Shown one piece after another: positions 35,427-44,377 of a DNA stretch of 64,000 nucleotides. The notes beneath the pieces were generated by a model. The model worked only from the letters and a program-made list of their open reading frames with translations, ran no database searches and was not told the DNA's origin. Each line of letters starts with the position of its first letter. Position 1 is the stretch's first letter. This DNA is from JACPFJ01 sp036504875 (GTDB lineage: Bacteria > Desulfobacterota > Desulfuromonadia > Geobacterales > Pseudopelobacteraceae): positions 5,573 through 69,572 of the forward strand of contig DASXUK010000067.1 of the NCBI GenBank assembly GCA_036504875.1, written 5' to 3'. The translations under genes were made by a program, and so were the position numbers.

Positions 35427-36182
35427 TCATACTTTTCCCAGCAGCCGCAGAAGTCCATCCAGGATCGTGAGGGGATGAGGCGGACATCCAGGTATGTAGA
35501 GGTCGACCGGCAGGAATTTATCAACGCCGTTATGGACCTGGTGGAGTCCGTGAAAAGGACCTCCATCAATGGCACAGGCCCCCGAGGCAATAACCAGCTT
35601 GGGGGACGGCATCGCCTCCCAGGTCTTGAGCAGTGCCAGGCGCATGTTTTCGGTGACCGGTCCGGTCACGTAGATGCCGTCGGCATGCCGCGGGCTGGCC
35701 ACAAACTGGACACCAAAGCGCCCCAGGTCGAATCCGACGGTATTAAGTACATTGGTATCCAGATCACAGGCATTGCAGCTACCGGCACTCACCGCCCGCA
35801 GTTTAAAGGAGCGCCCAAACAGGGCCAGCAGCTCTTTGCCCATAGCATGAGCAAGGCGGCGTTCCTCCCCCTCTCTGACAACCAGGTCCTCACGTTCGGA
35901 GGTTGCCAACTTCTCGTCACGGGTAAAGGTCATCGCTCCATTTGGGCAGGCCTGCTGGCACTCCGGGCAGAACAGGCACTTGCCCATATCCAGCGCTAGT
36001 CCGTTTTGATGGTAGATTGCATCAACCGGGCAGCACTCACTACAGATCTTGCAGCCGGGTGGACATTTGGCAGGGTCAAGCTGCGGGTAGCCGCGGAAGA
36101 GTTCCGGCAGGACTGCCGGCTCAGCGGGGTATTTTGTTGTGCGGTGTCCTTGGCGGACGCGCTCCAGTACTGCCTTTAACAT
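35427..36182 (-). CDS. Orphan hydrogenase/complex I small-subunit-like protein with 2x4Fe-4S ferredoxin domain
   Basis: The 251-residue protein has an N-terminal ferredoxin part with two cluster motifs, C-x3-C-x2-C-x3-CP and a regular C-x2-C-x2-C-x3-CP, then a NuoB/HyfI-like domain. Its four cluster ligands are present (CNAC, then Cys in ASGACAID, then Cys in IPGCPPHP). Such proteins carry electrons from ferredoxin to the NiFe site or to quinone in membrane complexes. No large subunit or membrane subunit gene is in the window. I chose the ATG at 36182 over an upstream TTG; this leaves a 62-nt overlap with the GH13 gene. The partner is unknown. Confidence 0.82.
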   Translation of the reverse strand: MLKAVLERVRQGHRTTKYPAEPAVLPELFRGYPQLDPAKCPPGCKICSECCPVDAIYHQNGLALDMGKCLFCPECQQACPNGAMTFTRDEKLATSEREDLVVREGEERRLAHAMGKELLALFGRSFKLRAVSAGSCNACDLDTNVLNTVGFDLGRFGVQFVASPRHADGIYVTGPVTENMRLALLKTWEAMPSPKLVIASGACAIDGGPFHGLHQVHNGVDKFLPVDLYIPGCPPHPLTILDGLLRLLGKV

Positions 36183-39100
36183 CCTTGCCTTTCTTTCCTG
36201 CAGCAAGTACTTTGTCGATATCCTTGCTTACGCTCACTTTGACAGGTTCCACCAGGCCCAGCAACAGTGCCGTCCGGTAACCGGCATGGGCTGCCAACTC
36301 GTTACGCTGTTTCAGCGCACACTCCGCGGCCGAAAATCGCGTAGCCAGGGTGCGACTGGCAGGTTGCTTGAGTGCCAGCTGCGCCAGGCTGATTATCTCC
36401 AGCCATTCGGAAAGCTCTTCGAAGCGCTCCTTGTTAAACCACTCAACACCGCCGCTTTCGTGCACCAGCATGAATTCCCGGGCGGCCGGCATGGCAAACA
36501 GCCCCTCCAGCATTGCAGCGGTCTTTTCTTTCTTGATTTCGCCAGCCCTACTATAGTTTAAAAGAGCCTTTAACAGTGAGGTGGCGCGAGCCGCCGCCGA
36601 TTTAGGCAGCATGCGCCGCAGGCTCAGATCAAGTCCGAAATCTGCGGGCTCAACACCGGTCCGGCACAAAAGCAGCCAGGCCAACAGCAGTCGCGAACCT
36701 TCTGCTGAATCAAGCCGGACAAGCAACCTGGACTGGAAGGTGCGGGCTTCTTTTGAAGAAGGTTTAATTGTCCCAACCTGGCCCAGCAGCGTCAGGCTGG
36801 CGCTGAGTATTTTCAGGCTGGCTTCGCAGGCAATTTTCTCGCCTGCAACCTGTTGTCTAAGGATATCTAGAAAATCTTTGCCTGCAGAGATAATTTCCTC
36901 CGCCTGTGTCACAATTACCGGCAGAACCTCTTCCCGCGAATCAGGCACCAACTCCAGCACCGATCTGAAGGCGCTATTCAGCGCGCTGTACTTCAGTTGC
37001 TTCAGCTCTTCTTCCAGATTCTCGACACCACGGCCTTCCAGGAAGGCACACAGATGACCCCACTTGCCGCTTTTGTCATCAGTAATACTGCGGAATTCCA
37101 TGAATACATGGAATTGGTACTCTCCCAGTTCAACATACAGCCCCTTCTCTTGCAACTCGGCACTGTTTCTCAAGTATTCCAGGCCGCTGGTTACGTCCCG
37201 GAAGGCATGGTAACCAGCAGCAGATGTACCGAGAGCATCCGCAATGCTGATACGGTTTAAATCCATTTCGTCGCCATTGCCTGTTTTTACGGCAAAGGCT
37301 GCGGATTCCCTGATCCAGCCAGCAGTGCTGGCATGGCAATTATGGTACAGCACCAACGCACGTTGGTCCCCCATCCGGTTGGAGTAAGCAAAGACATTCT
37401 CATCTACCGTAGAGCCGGCATAAAAATCATAGAGGGCAAAGTTTTCCGAGCCGGAGAAAAGCCACCGGCGGCGCAGCAGCGGGAAAATCCACATCTCATG
37501 CCCCCGCACCAGGCCTTCATCCGGCGTTTCATCCCAATAGGCGCGCTTGTACTCCATGCCGTACTTTTCATGATAACCTTCGATCTGGCCATGGCCAAAC
37601 ATCGGCAGACCCGGCATGGTGGCCAGCAAAACGCAGGCGCCGAAGTATTTGCCCTGGGTGCCGAACTGCTCCACGGCTGTTTTTTCGTCAGGGTTATTCA
37701 TGAAGTTCACAAAGCGCTTCAACACCTCGGGATTGAACTCCAGGACGTTCCTTATAGTTTGCCGATATTTGGCATTTTCCTCGTTTTTAAGCATGTTCAT
37801 GAAGGCGCTGTTATACACGCGGTGCATTCCCAGCGTGCGCACGAAGTACCCCTCCATCAGCCAGAATGCCTCGGCCAGCAGCAGAGTACCCGGGACCTCG
37901 ACCGCCACCCGGTCGACCACTTCGCGCCAGAACTCGACCGGGAAGACCTGGTCAAATTCCTCACGGCTCATGCCCTGTTCGGCACGCGAAGGAATCCCGC
38001 CCCCTACTCCACGGACCGGGTACCAAAGACGCTGGTAATGCTTTTTAGCCAGGGTCATGGCGGCATCAAACCGAATAATCGGGAAGTTGCGGGCAACATG
38101 CAGGATGGTCTGGAGGACCGCTTCGCGCACCTCCGGGATCAGATAGTTTAATTGAGCCGTGTCGTTCCAGGGAATGCTGGTGCCGTCATTACCATGATAG
38201 ATGTAGCGAGTGCGACCATCTCTTCGATCATAGTATTTAAACACCACGGCTGCATCGGTCTTGGCCCAGTAGCCGTCTTCAATCTGGATGCAGATATCAT
38301 TTTCGTGCGAAAGATCTTCGCCATTAAACTGATAGCTGGGAAAGGGGGGATAGTCGGTCTGCACAAACCAGTGCGGATGCTGAATAACCCAGCGCGAGTA
38401 GATACCGGTATGATTGGGAACCATGTCGCTTGCCAAACGGATACCACGCTGCAAAGCCCTTTCGCGAAGGCTGCCGAGAGCCTCCCAGCCACCCAGATCA
38501 GCAGCCACTTCATAGTCAAAGAGTGAATAGGCCGATGCAATTGCATCCGGATTACCACACAACTGCTTGATTCTTTGCGAGGCAGGTGAGCGTTCCCAAA
38601 GACCAATCAGCCAAAGCCCGGTAAAGCCGGCCAAGGCTAGCCGTTCCAGCTCAGCGTCCGGTACCTGGTCGAGCCGAGTGATGGGGTATGCGTATTGTCG
38701 GCTGAGTTGATCCAGCCAAACATAGACCATCTTGGCCATCATCACCACATTGGACATCCAGTCGGCATCCGGAGAAAAATGCTCATATTCGGGGTAATCA
38801 TAACCGCCGAAGACCGAGCTTCCTTTTTCACCGCCATGCCGACCAGGTCCGAATTCCATAACCGGCGGGGGACCAGGCTCCCCCCCTCCGCCACCGCCCC
38901 AGGCGCGTTCCTCCTCCAGGAGAATGTCAAAGGCGCTGGTCAATTCCTCCAGAAGCTCTGGTGGAATCACGCGAAACCAGTTTTCACGGATGAACCCTAT
39001 CTGGCCGGAAAGCGAGTCCGGCGATGCCTTTATGGGAGCCCGCAGTGCTGCGCCAAGCGTCAATCCGAGCTCAGGCAGAAATGGACCGGCCACCAGCGCA

Positions 39101-39693
39101 GTATCAAGGCCCTGGATAAGTTCAGGATAGGGTGAAGTTCGAGCAAGCTCTCGGTCGTCCAGAATTTCGCGGAAGCTATCAATGGCCGGGTTCTCAGCTG
39201 CCAGCTTCAAAAGAATCATCTCGGTAAGGACCAAGCGTTTACGCTCGGCAAGAGTTCCAGTGGCCTCAAGCCAGCTTTTTACATCCTCGCTAGCATCTAG
39301 GACCGGTTCCGGCGGAAACAACCCTACAAAGCGTGTGACCGCCTGATCAGCAGCATCACCCTCCGGATCAATACCACCACGTCGAAGGGCATCAATAACC
39401 ACATCCGCTGTCCGGCTTTCGGCTACCTCAATCAGATGGTGGTAGACCTTGTGCAGAGTTCCATAAAGATTGAGCTGTCCCGCCTGGACATAAGGCTGCC
39501 CCGGCCGACGCTGTCGGTTCAGCTTCAGGGCCAACTGACGGTAGAAGATTATAACCGGGATGTTACGCTGTCCGATCAGGCGCGAGAGCGCCCCAAGACC
39601 TAAGGAGTGCCAGTGGAGGGCGGATATCTGGATGGCATGTGCGAAATAGGGGGATGTACCGCTGTATTGGGTCATTATGGTGTGTCCAGCCAT
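36121..39693 (-). CDS. Large GH13 (alpha-amylase family) protein
   Basis: The 1190-residue protein has the catalytic (beta/alpha)8 barrel in about residues 330-700: region I DMVPNHTG (about 424), region II IIRFDAAM with the nucleophile Asp (about 541), region III LLLAEAFW with the acid Glu (about 607), and region IV FMNNPDEKTA (about 666). All three acidic residues are in place. The 330-residue N-terminal part and the 400-residue C-terminal part match no domain I can name. There is no signal peptide, so it is probably cytoplasmic and acts on glycogen-type or trehalose-type polymers. Its end overlaps the hydrogenase-like gene. Start ATG at 39693 is uncertain; 39675 is possible. Confidence 0.85.
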   Translation of the reverse strand: MAGHTIMTQYSGTSPYFAHAIQISALHWHSLGLGALSRLIGQRNIPVIIFYRQLALKLNRQRRPGQPYVQAGQLNLYGTLHKVYHHLIEVAESRTADVVIDALRRGGIDPEGDAADQAVTRFVGLFPPEPVLDASEDVKSWLEATGTLAERKRLVLTEMILLKLAAENPAIDSFREILDDRELARTSPYPELIQGLDTALVAGPFLPELGLTLGAALRAPIKASPDSLSGQIGFIRENWFRVIPPELLEELTSAFDILLEEERAWGGGGGGEPGPPPVMEFGPGRHGGEKGSSVFGGYDYPEYEHFSPDADWMSNVVMMAKMVYVWLDQLSRQYAYPITRLDQVPDAELERLALAGFTGLWLIGLWERSPASQRIKQLCGNPDAIASAYSLFDYEVAADLGGWEALGSLRERALQRGIRLASDMVPNHTGIYSRWVIQHPHWFVQTDYPPFPSYQFNGEDLSHENDICIQIEDGYWAKTDAAVVFKYYDRRDGRTRYIYHGNDGTSIPWNDTAQLNYLIPEVREAVLQTILHVARNFPIIRFDAAMTLAKKHYQRLWYPVRGVGGGIPSRAEQGMSREEFDQVFPVEFWREVVDRVAVEVPGTLLLAEAFWLMEGYFVRTLGMHRVYNSAFMNMLKNEENAKYRQTIRNVLEFNPEVLKRFVNFMNNPDEKTAVEQFGTQGKYFGACVLLATMPGLPMFGHGQIEGYHEKYGMEYKRAYWDETPDEGLVRGHEMWIFPLLRRRWLFSGSENFALYDFYAGSTVDENVFAYSNRMGDQRALVLYHNCHASTAGWIRESAAFAVKTGNGDEMDLNRISIADALGTSAAGYHAFRDVTSGLEYLRNSAELQEKGLYVELGEYQFHVFMEFRSITDDKSGKWGHLCAFLEGRGVENLEEELKQLKYSALNSAFRSVLELVPDSREEVLPVIVTQAEEIISAGKDFLDILRQQVAGEKIACEASLKILSASLTLLGQVGTIKPSSKEARTFQSRLLVRLDSAEGSRLLLAWLLLCRTGVEPADFGLDLSLRRMLPKSAAARATSLLKALLNYSRAGEIKKEKTAAMLEGLFAMPAAREFMLVHESGGVEWFNKERFEELSEWLEIISLAQLALKQPASRTLATRFSAAECALKQRNELAAHAGYRTALLLGLVEPVKVSVSKDIDKVLAAGKKGKDVKGSTGARPPRTPHNKIPR

Positions 39694-39777
39694 CGGTCTT
39701 AAGAATGGGTTATGCTTCGGAAACCGGAACGGAGCAAGCCGTTTCCGCCGAACCGGTGGACATTGATTTATCTGAAA

Positions 39778-41658
39778 TTATTTTTTCTTGCTCTTGGTCT
39801 TTTCCTTGGCGGGTTTAGCCTTTGAACCCTTTGCTTTTTTCTTGCCTTTAGACTTGGCTTTCTTGCTTTTACTAATCTTGCGGGGTTCCGGGTTAAATTC
39901 ATCACGAATATTGTTAAGCAGGACCGATGTCTCTTCCTGATTGGGATCAGCCTTTTTAGCAGCTTCAAGGATCTCTTTGGCCTCACTTAGCCGGCCGGTC
40001 TTCATGTACAAACGCCCTAGGGCGTTTAGTGAGCGGGCATGATCAGGCTTGATTTCGATAGCTTTTTTATAGCTGGCAATCGCGCTTTCGTAATCTTTCT
40101 TGAAGTCGTAGATCAATCCTAATTTGTAGTGGTTATTAGGATCCTCCGGAAAAAGTTCTACAGTGCCTTTAAGCAGGTCAGTGATCTCATCGTACTGTTT
40201 ATTTTTGACGTATATGGAGACAAGCGAATTACGAGTCTCCATATCCTGTTTTTGTTGTGTCAGAACCTTTTTGAAATGTTCTACAGCCTGCTCATTCATT
40301 CCTTTGGATTTATACAGTATGCCGATCTCTCGATTAGCATCAACGTTGTCAGGCGACTGTTTCAATACCGCCAGATAGCTCTCAATTGCCAGATTGATTT
40401 CCTTATTGCGGGCGAAGATCCTGGCCAACTTAATTTGAATATCCGGGCTGTCCGGCTTAAGCTTGAGGAATTCCCCATATTGCTCCACGGCCTGCGGGTG
40501 ACTTCCCCGTGTCAGATAGATATCGGCCAGACGCAGCCTGGCATCGGCATTATCTGGCTTGACCTGTATGGCTCGCCGATATGCTACCGCTGCCTCATCC
40601 AGCAGATTCCTTTTTTCATAAAGGATGCCAAGATTCAGATAGACATCACTACTGTTGCTATTGCGATGAGCCGCCTCCTGGTAGGCAACAATTGCCTCTG
40701 AATCTTTGCCCACCGTACGATACAGATTACCAAGCTTCTCATAGGTGTCAACCGAATCAGGCTTTTCCTTCAGCAAGGCTATCAGTGACTCGATCTCCTT
40801 TTCCGGAGTGCCAGGTGCGGCCGGCTTGTCAAGCTGCTGCTGGGACACGTCCACTGCCGGCGGCGCCGATTTGGATGGCTTGCCACCCATAAAAGATTCA
40901 TATTCAGCCAGCTTTTTATCACCCAATTTTTCGTAGATGCCGGCCTTCATAAGGTGGATAGTCTTGTTTTGTGGATTGATCAGCTCGGCCTTTTTGAGTT
41001 CTTCCAGGGCCTTGTCCGTTTCATTGCGCTCCAAAAGGATCTTGGCAATCCCGATATGGGCTGTCTCATTATTAGGATTACTGTTAAGCGCCCGTCGGTA
41101 CTCCTCCAGCGCCTTGTCCGGCTGGCCGGTATTGACATAGATCTCGGCCAGGCCGATAAACACCCCCGGATCGGGGGTAAGCTCACGAGCCGCTTCATTG
41201 TAGTGATAAAGGGCCAGAGAGTAGACCTTCCGCTCCGCCAGTATACGAGCCATGGCACGATGGTAATTAGGATTGGGTATCGAAGAAAGCCCTCGGGCAA
41301 GTTCTACCGAGGCCTCGTCATTCAGCCCTTTCTGTGCATAGAGTAGCCCCAGATTGCCGCTCGCCAACGGAAAGGAGCGTTCCTGTTTCAGGGCCTTGCG
41401 GTACTCACCAATGGCTCCGTCAAGATTGCCAACCCGCTCAAGCTGAAGCGCCGTGATATAATGCCCGGCGCCACCATCAGGGCAGAGAGAGAGAATTTTT
41501 GCTTCTGTCTGGCGTTGCTGAACATCATCCTTGATGCTTTCCAGCTGGCCGGTGAGCTCGAGCGCTTCCTTGCAGCTATCATTCCCAAAGCCCCAGCTGA
41601 AGCCGGTCAGCAGCAGAGCAGCACACACAAGTGCACAGTAAGTACGTATTATATGCAT
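39778..41658 (-). CDS. Secreted tetratricopeptide-repeat protein with lysine-rich tail
   Basis: The 626-residue protein has a signal sequence (MHIIRTYCALVCAALLLTGF) and then more than ten TPR units of 34 residues, with the usual G-x-L-Y, A-Y-x-x-A pattern (ALKQERSFPLASGNLGLLYA, AIQVKPDNADARLRLADIYL). The last 35 residues are very lysine-rich (KSKKAKSKGKKKAKGSK), an unusual basic tail. It is probably periplasmic and acts as a protein scaffold. AAGGA lies upstream of the ATG; a good promoter precedes it. No neighbour sets the role. Confidence 0.9.
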   Translation of the reverse strand: MHIIRTYCALVCAALLLTGFSWGFGNDSCKEALELTGQLESIKDDVQQRQTEAKILSLCPDGGAGHYITALQLERVGNLDGAIGEYRKALKQERSFPLASGNLGLLYAQKGLNDEASVELARGLSSIPNPNYHRAMARILAERKVYSLALYHYNEAARELTPDPGVFIGLAEIYVNTGQPDKALEEYRRALNSNPNNETAHIGIAKILLERNETDKALEELKKAELINPQNKTIHLMKAGIYEKLGDKKLAEYESFMGGKPSKSAPPAVDVSQQQLDKPAAPGTPEKEIESLIALLKEKPDSVDTYEKLGNLYRTVGKDSEAIVAYQEAAHRNSNSSDVYLNLGILYEKRNLLDEAAVAYRRAIQVKPDNADARLRLADIYLTRGSHPQAVEQYGEFLKLKPDSPDIQIKLARIFARNKEINLAIESYLAVLKQSPDNVDANREIGILYKSKGMNEQAVEHFKKVLTQQKQDMETRNSLVSIYVKNKQYDEITDLLKGTVELFPEDPNNHYKLGLIYDFKKDYESAIASYKKAIEIKPDHARSLNALGRLYMKTGRLSEAKEILEAAKKADPNQEETSVLLNNIRDEFNPEPRKISKSKKAKSKGKKKAKGSKAKPAKEKTKSKKK

Positions 41659-41696
41659 GTATAAGTTCCTTAACTGGTTCTTGTAACAGGGTCGGG

Positions 41697-41725
41697 ATTA
41701 TACATACCCTTGAACAAAAATTCAA
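41697..41725 (-). promoter_or_regulatory. Sigma70-type promoter of the TPR gene
   Basis: On the minus strand TTGAAT (41720-41725) and TATAAT (41697-41702) are 17 nt apart, with TATG just before the -10 box. It faces leftward into the TPR gene. Confidence 0.82.
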
Positions 41726-41742
41726 TTAATTAGGGTAAAATC

Positions 41743-41772
41743 TTGATTCTTTAGGATTTATTACGATATAAT
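41743..41772 (+). promoter_or_regulatory. Sigma70-type promoter of the HDOD gene
   Basis: TTGATT (41743-41748) and TATAAT (41767-41772) are separated by 18 nt on the plus strand, about 56 nt upstream of the HDOD start codon. It is divergent from the TPR promoter. Confidence 0.78.
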
Positions 41773-41834
41773 CTGACGCCCTGAAGAAGTTAGCGGGTCG
41801 ACAAAAGGCATCAGAAAGCTGCAAGGAGCAGGAA

Positions 41835-42683
41835 ATGAACAGAGATCTTGAACAATTGATAATGACCGCCAGCGATCTGCCCACTATTCCGGTCGTAGCC
41901 ACTAAAGTTATGCAGCTTATTGAGAGTGAAGCCGCTACTGCGGAGGAACTTGCCCGTATTGTATCAGCCGATCCGGCTGTGGCCGCACGCGTTTTAAAAA
42001 TATCCAATTCCTCCTTTTATGGCTGCCAGCGACAGATCCAAACCCTCTCGCATGCGATCATGATGCTGGGCTACAACACCTTGCGAAGCCTGGTAGTGGC
42101 TGCATCGGTCAAGCAGGTTTACAAACCCTACGGCCTAACCGAGAAGATGCTCTGGGAACATTCCTTCGGTGCCGGATTGGCTGCCCGCATTATTGCTCAT
42201 CACACCCGGATGGTGAATGAAGAAGAGGCCTTCCTGGGTGGACTTTTCCATGATATCGGCAAGATCATTATGAACTTTTTTGACAGCCAGCAATTCCAGT
42301 CGGTTATGCAGAAGTGTTACAATGATGAAATTACTTTTCTAGAGGCTGAACAGCAGGTTTATTCCTACACCCATGCAGAGGTAGGCGGACTGGTTATCAA
42401 AAAGTGGAATTTTCCGGAAATGCTGATGAAGGCTATCTTGGAACATCACCATTTCAACTTTGAGGAAGACGAAGATCCCTGTCAAATCAGACTTACCTGT
42501 GTAGTAGGGCTGGCCAATCTGTTTTGTCACAAATTAGGAATCGGGGTTCGGGAGCCGGAGGAGAATCTTGAGCTTCACACTACCATTCCGGCCACACTGC
42601 TAAATCTGGACGAGACTCGCCTTAACAACATTCTGAAGATCTTTGGTGAAGCCTATACTCTGGATAAGAGTTTTTTCAACTGA
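41835..42683 (+). CDS. HDOD-domain protein
   Basis: The 282-residue protein is an HDOD domain (about residues 15-215), seen in DLPTIPVVATKVMQLIESE, ARVLKISNSSFYG and GGLFHDIGKIIMNFF. HDOD proteins are enzymatically inactive HD-like signalling proteins found in two-component and chemotaxis-type output. No receiver domain is attached. The gene has its own promoter and AGGAG before the ATG. Its partner is unknown. Confidence 0.92.
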   Translation: MNRDLEQLIMTASDLPTIPVVATKVMQLIESEAATAEELARIVSADPAVAARVLKISNSSFYGCQRQIQTLSHAIMMLGYNTLRSLVVAASVKQVYKPYGLTEKMLWEHSFGAGLAARIIAHHTRMVNEEEAFLGGLFHDIGKIIMNFFDSQQFQSVMQKCYNDEITFLEAEQQVYSYTHAEVGGLVIKKWNFPEMLMKAILEHHHFNFEEDEDPCQIRLTCVVGLANLFCHKLGIGVREPEENLELHTTIPATLLNLDETRLNNILKIFGEAYTLDKSFFN

Positions 42684-42847
42684 CCTTAATTACAATCGAA
42701 ATCGCTCAAGCCTACCAGCTGAATTAATTTTTTGCTGGCATTCATGGTATAGCGGCGGGAAATTTTCTGCCGACCTCCCTTGTTTGATCAACCTCATTTA
42801 GCTGCCCGCTCAAATCTGCCTCCAGTCACTGTGATCGAGAATGCAGT

Positions 42848-42876
42848 TTGATTTTTTTTATTCGAAAATATATACT
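42848..42876 (+). promoter_or_regulatory. Sigma70-type promoter of def-fmt
   Basis: TTGATT (42848-42853) and TATACT (42871-42876) are separated by 17 nt, about 39 nt upstream of the def start codon. Confidence 0.8.
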
Positions 42877-42914
42877 GATATAAGAAAAAAAGCCTGTAAG
42901 GATGCATAAAATAT

Positions 42915-43424
42915 ATGATTCGTACAATTCTCACCTATCCTAACCCTGCGCTTAAAAAAAAATCAGCGCCGGTAACAATAATTACCGATGATATCCGGGT
43001 ACTTGCCAAAGATATGGCAGAAACCATGTATGATGCGCCTGGTGTTGGCCTGGCAGCTCCCCAGATCGGCGTAAATCAACGACTGATTGTTATAGATGTA
43101 TCTGGTCGGGATGAACTGCCCGATCTGATAACAGCTATTAACCCGGTAATCATTCATGCCGAAGGCGAAGCCTATGAAGAAGAGGGCTGCCTATCTGTTC
43201 CGAAATATGCTGCCAATGTACGCCGTCATGCCTCGGTAATTGTTAAGGCGCTCGACCTGGAAGGACATGAAAAAACCTGGCAGGCCGATGACCTGCTGGC
43301 GATTGCTTTTCAGCATGAAATAGACCATCTGGATGGCATACTTTTTATAGACCATCTCTCACCTCTTAAGCGCGATCTTTTCTTGCGTAAGTTGCGCAAG
43401 ACGAACGAATTGGAGGCTTCATGA
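42915..43424 (+). CDS. def: Peptide deformylase
   Basis: Removes the formyl group from nascent proteins. The 169-residue protein has motif 1 GVGLAAPQIG, motif 2 EEGCLSVP with the metal-binding Cys, and motif 3 QHEIDHLDG. The start ATG at 42915 gives the usual MIRTILTYP N-terminus; the ribosome site (AAGGA) is further upstream than usual. It overlaps fmt by 4 nt (ATGA), so the two are coupled. Confidence 0.97.
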   Translation: MIRTILTYPNPALKKKSAPVTIITDDIRVLAKDMAETMYDAPGVGLAAPQIGVNQRLIVIDVSGRDELPDLITAINPVIIHAEGEAYEEEGCLSVPKYAANVRRHASVIVKALDLEGHEKTWQADDLLAIAFQHEIDHLDGILFIDHLSPLKRDLFLRKLRKTNELEAS

Positions 43425-44374
43425 CCGGCTGGCGAATAATCTTCATGGGCACACCTGAATTCGCCTGCCCTACATTACAGTTGCTCATAGAACGGGGCGA
43501 AAATCTGGTCTCTGTTGTCACTCAGCCGGACCGCCCCAAAGGGCGCGGGCAGAAATTGATGCCACCGCCGGTCAAGGAACTTTCGTTACAGCATGGCATT
43601 CCGGTTCTGCAAACCCAAAAGGTTCGTGATCCAGCGTTTGTTGAAACCATCCTGCAATTAAAACCGGACCTGATCGTGGTGGTGGCATTCGGCCAGATAC
43701 TCCCCAAGGCGTTGCTGGACATCCCGCCCAAGGGGTGCATCAATGTACATGCATCGCTGTTGCCGCGTTACAGGGGCGCTGCGCCGCTGAACTGGTGCAT
43801 CATAAACGGCGAGACAGAGACCGGCGTTACCACCATGCTGATGGATCCCGGCCTGGACACCGGCCCGATGCTGCTCAAGCAGGCCACCGGCATTGAAGAA
43901 AATGAAAGCATACTTTCGCTACATGATCGCATGTCCCTGATCGGCGCCCGACTTTTAGGCGAGACTTTAGACGGATTGAAAGCCGGTCAGATTGCGCCGC
44001 AAGAGCAGGAGAACAGCCAGAGCTGCTATGCCCCCATGCTGAAAAAAGAGGATGGCTTGATCAACTGGTATCGCGATGCCCGCACCATCCACAACCAGGT
44101 ACGCGGCATGACAGTCTGGCCCGGCGCCTACACCTTTTTAAACCGACAACCGCTGAAGATCTACCGTACCAGGATCGGCACAGGGGCTGGGCTGCCCGGC
44201 TCTGTCCTGCGGGCTGAACGTAGTGTCTTGGAAGTGGCTTGCCTGAACGGCAGTTTACTTATTGAAGAACTGCAACTGGCCGGCAAAAAACGGCTTGACT
44301 CGGCCGACTTCCTGTCCGGTTGTCCTATCTCGCCTGGCACCCTTTTCACCAGCAATGATAATGGAGAAAATTAA
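43421..44374 (+). CDS. fmt: Methionyl-tRNA formyltransferase
   Basis: Transfers a formyl group from 10-formyl-THF to initiator Met-tRNA. The 317-residue protein has FMGTPEFACP at the start, the SLLPRYRGAAPLNW signature, and a C-terminal OB-fold domain. Overlaps def by 4 nt and is followed after 3 nt by the DUF116 gene. Standard def-fmt order; complete. Confidence 0.97.
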   Translation: MTGWRIIFMGTPEFACPTLQLLIERGENLVSVVTQPDRPKGRGQKLMPPPVKELSLQHGIPVLQTQKVRDPAFVETILQLKPDLIVVVAFGQILPKALLDIPPKGCINVHASLLPRYRGAAPLNWCIINGETETGVTTMLMDPGLDTGPMLLKQATGIEENESILSLHDRMSLIGARLLGETLDGLKAGQIAPQEQENSQSCYAPMLKKEDGLINWYRDARTIHNQVRGMTVWPGAYTFLNRQPLKIYRTRIGTGAGLPGSVLRAERSVLEVACLNGSLLIEELQLAGKKRLDSADFLSGCPISPGTLFTSNDNGEN

Positions 44375-44377
44375 CTA

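Noticed and set aside
37333..38151. 272-codon plus-strand frame opposite the GH13 gene
   Set aside because: Opposite strand has the GH13 catalytic motifs; this one has none and no ribosome site.
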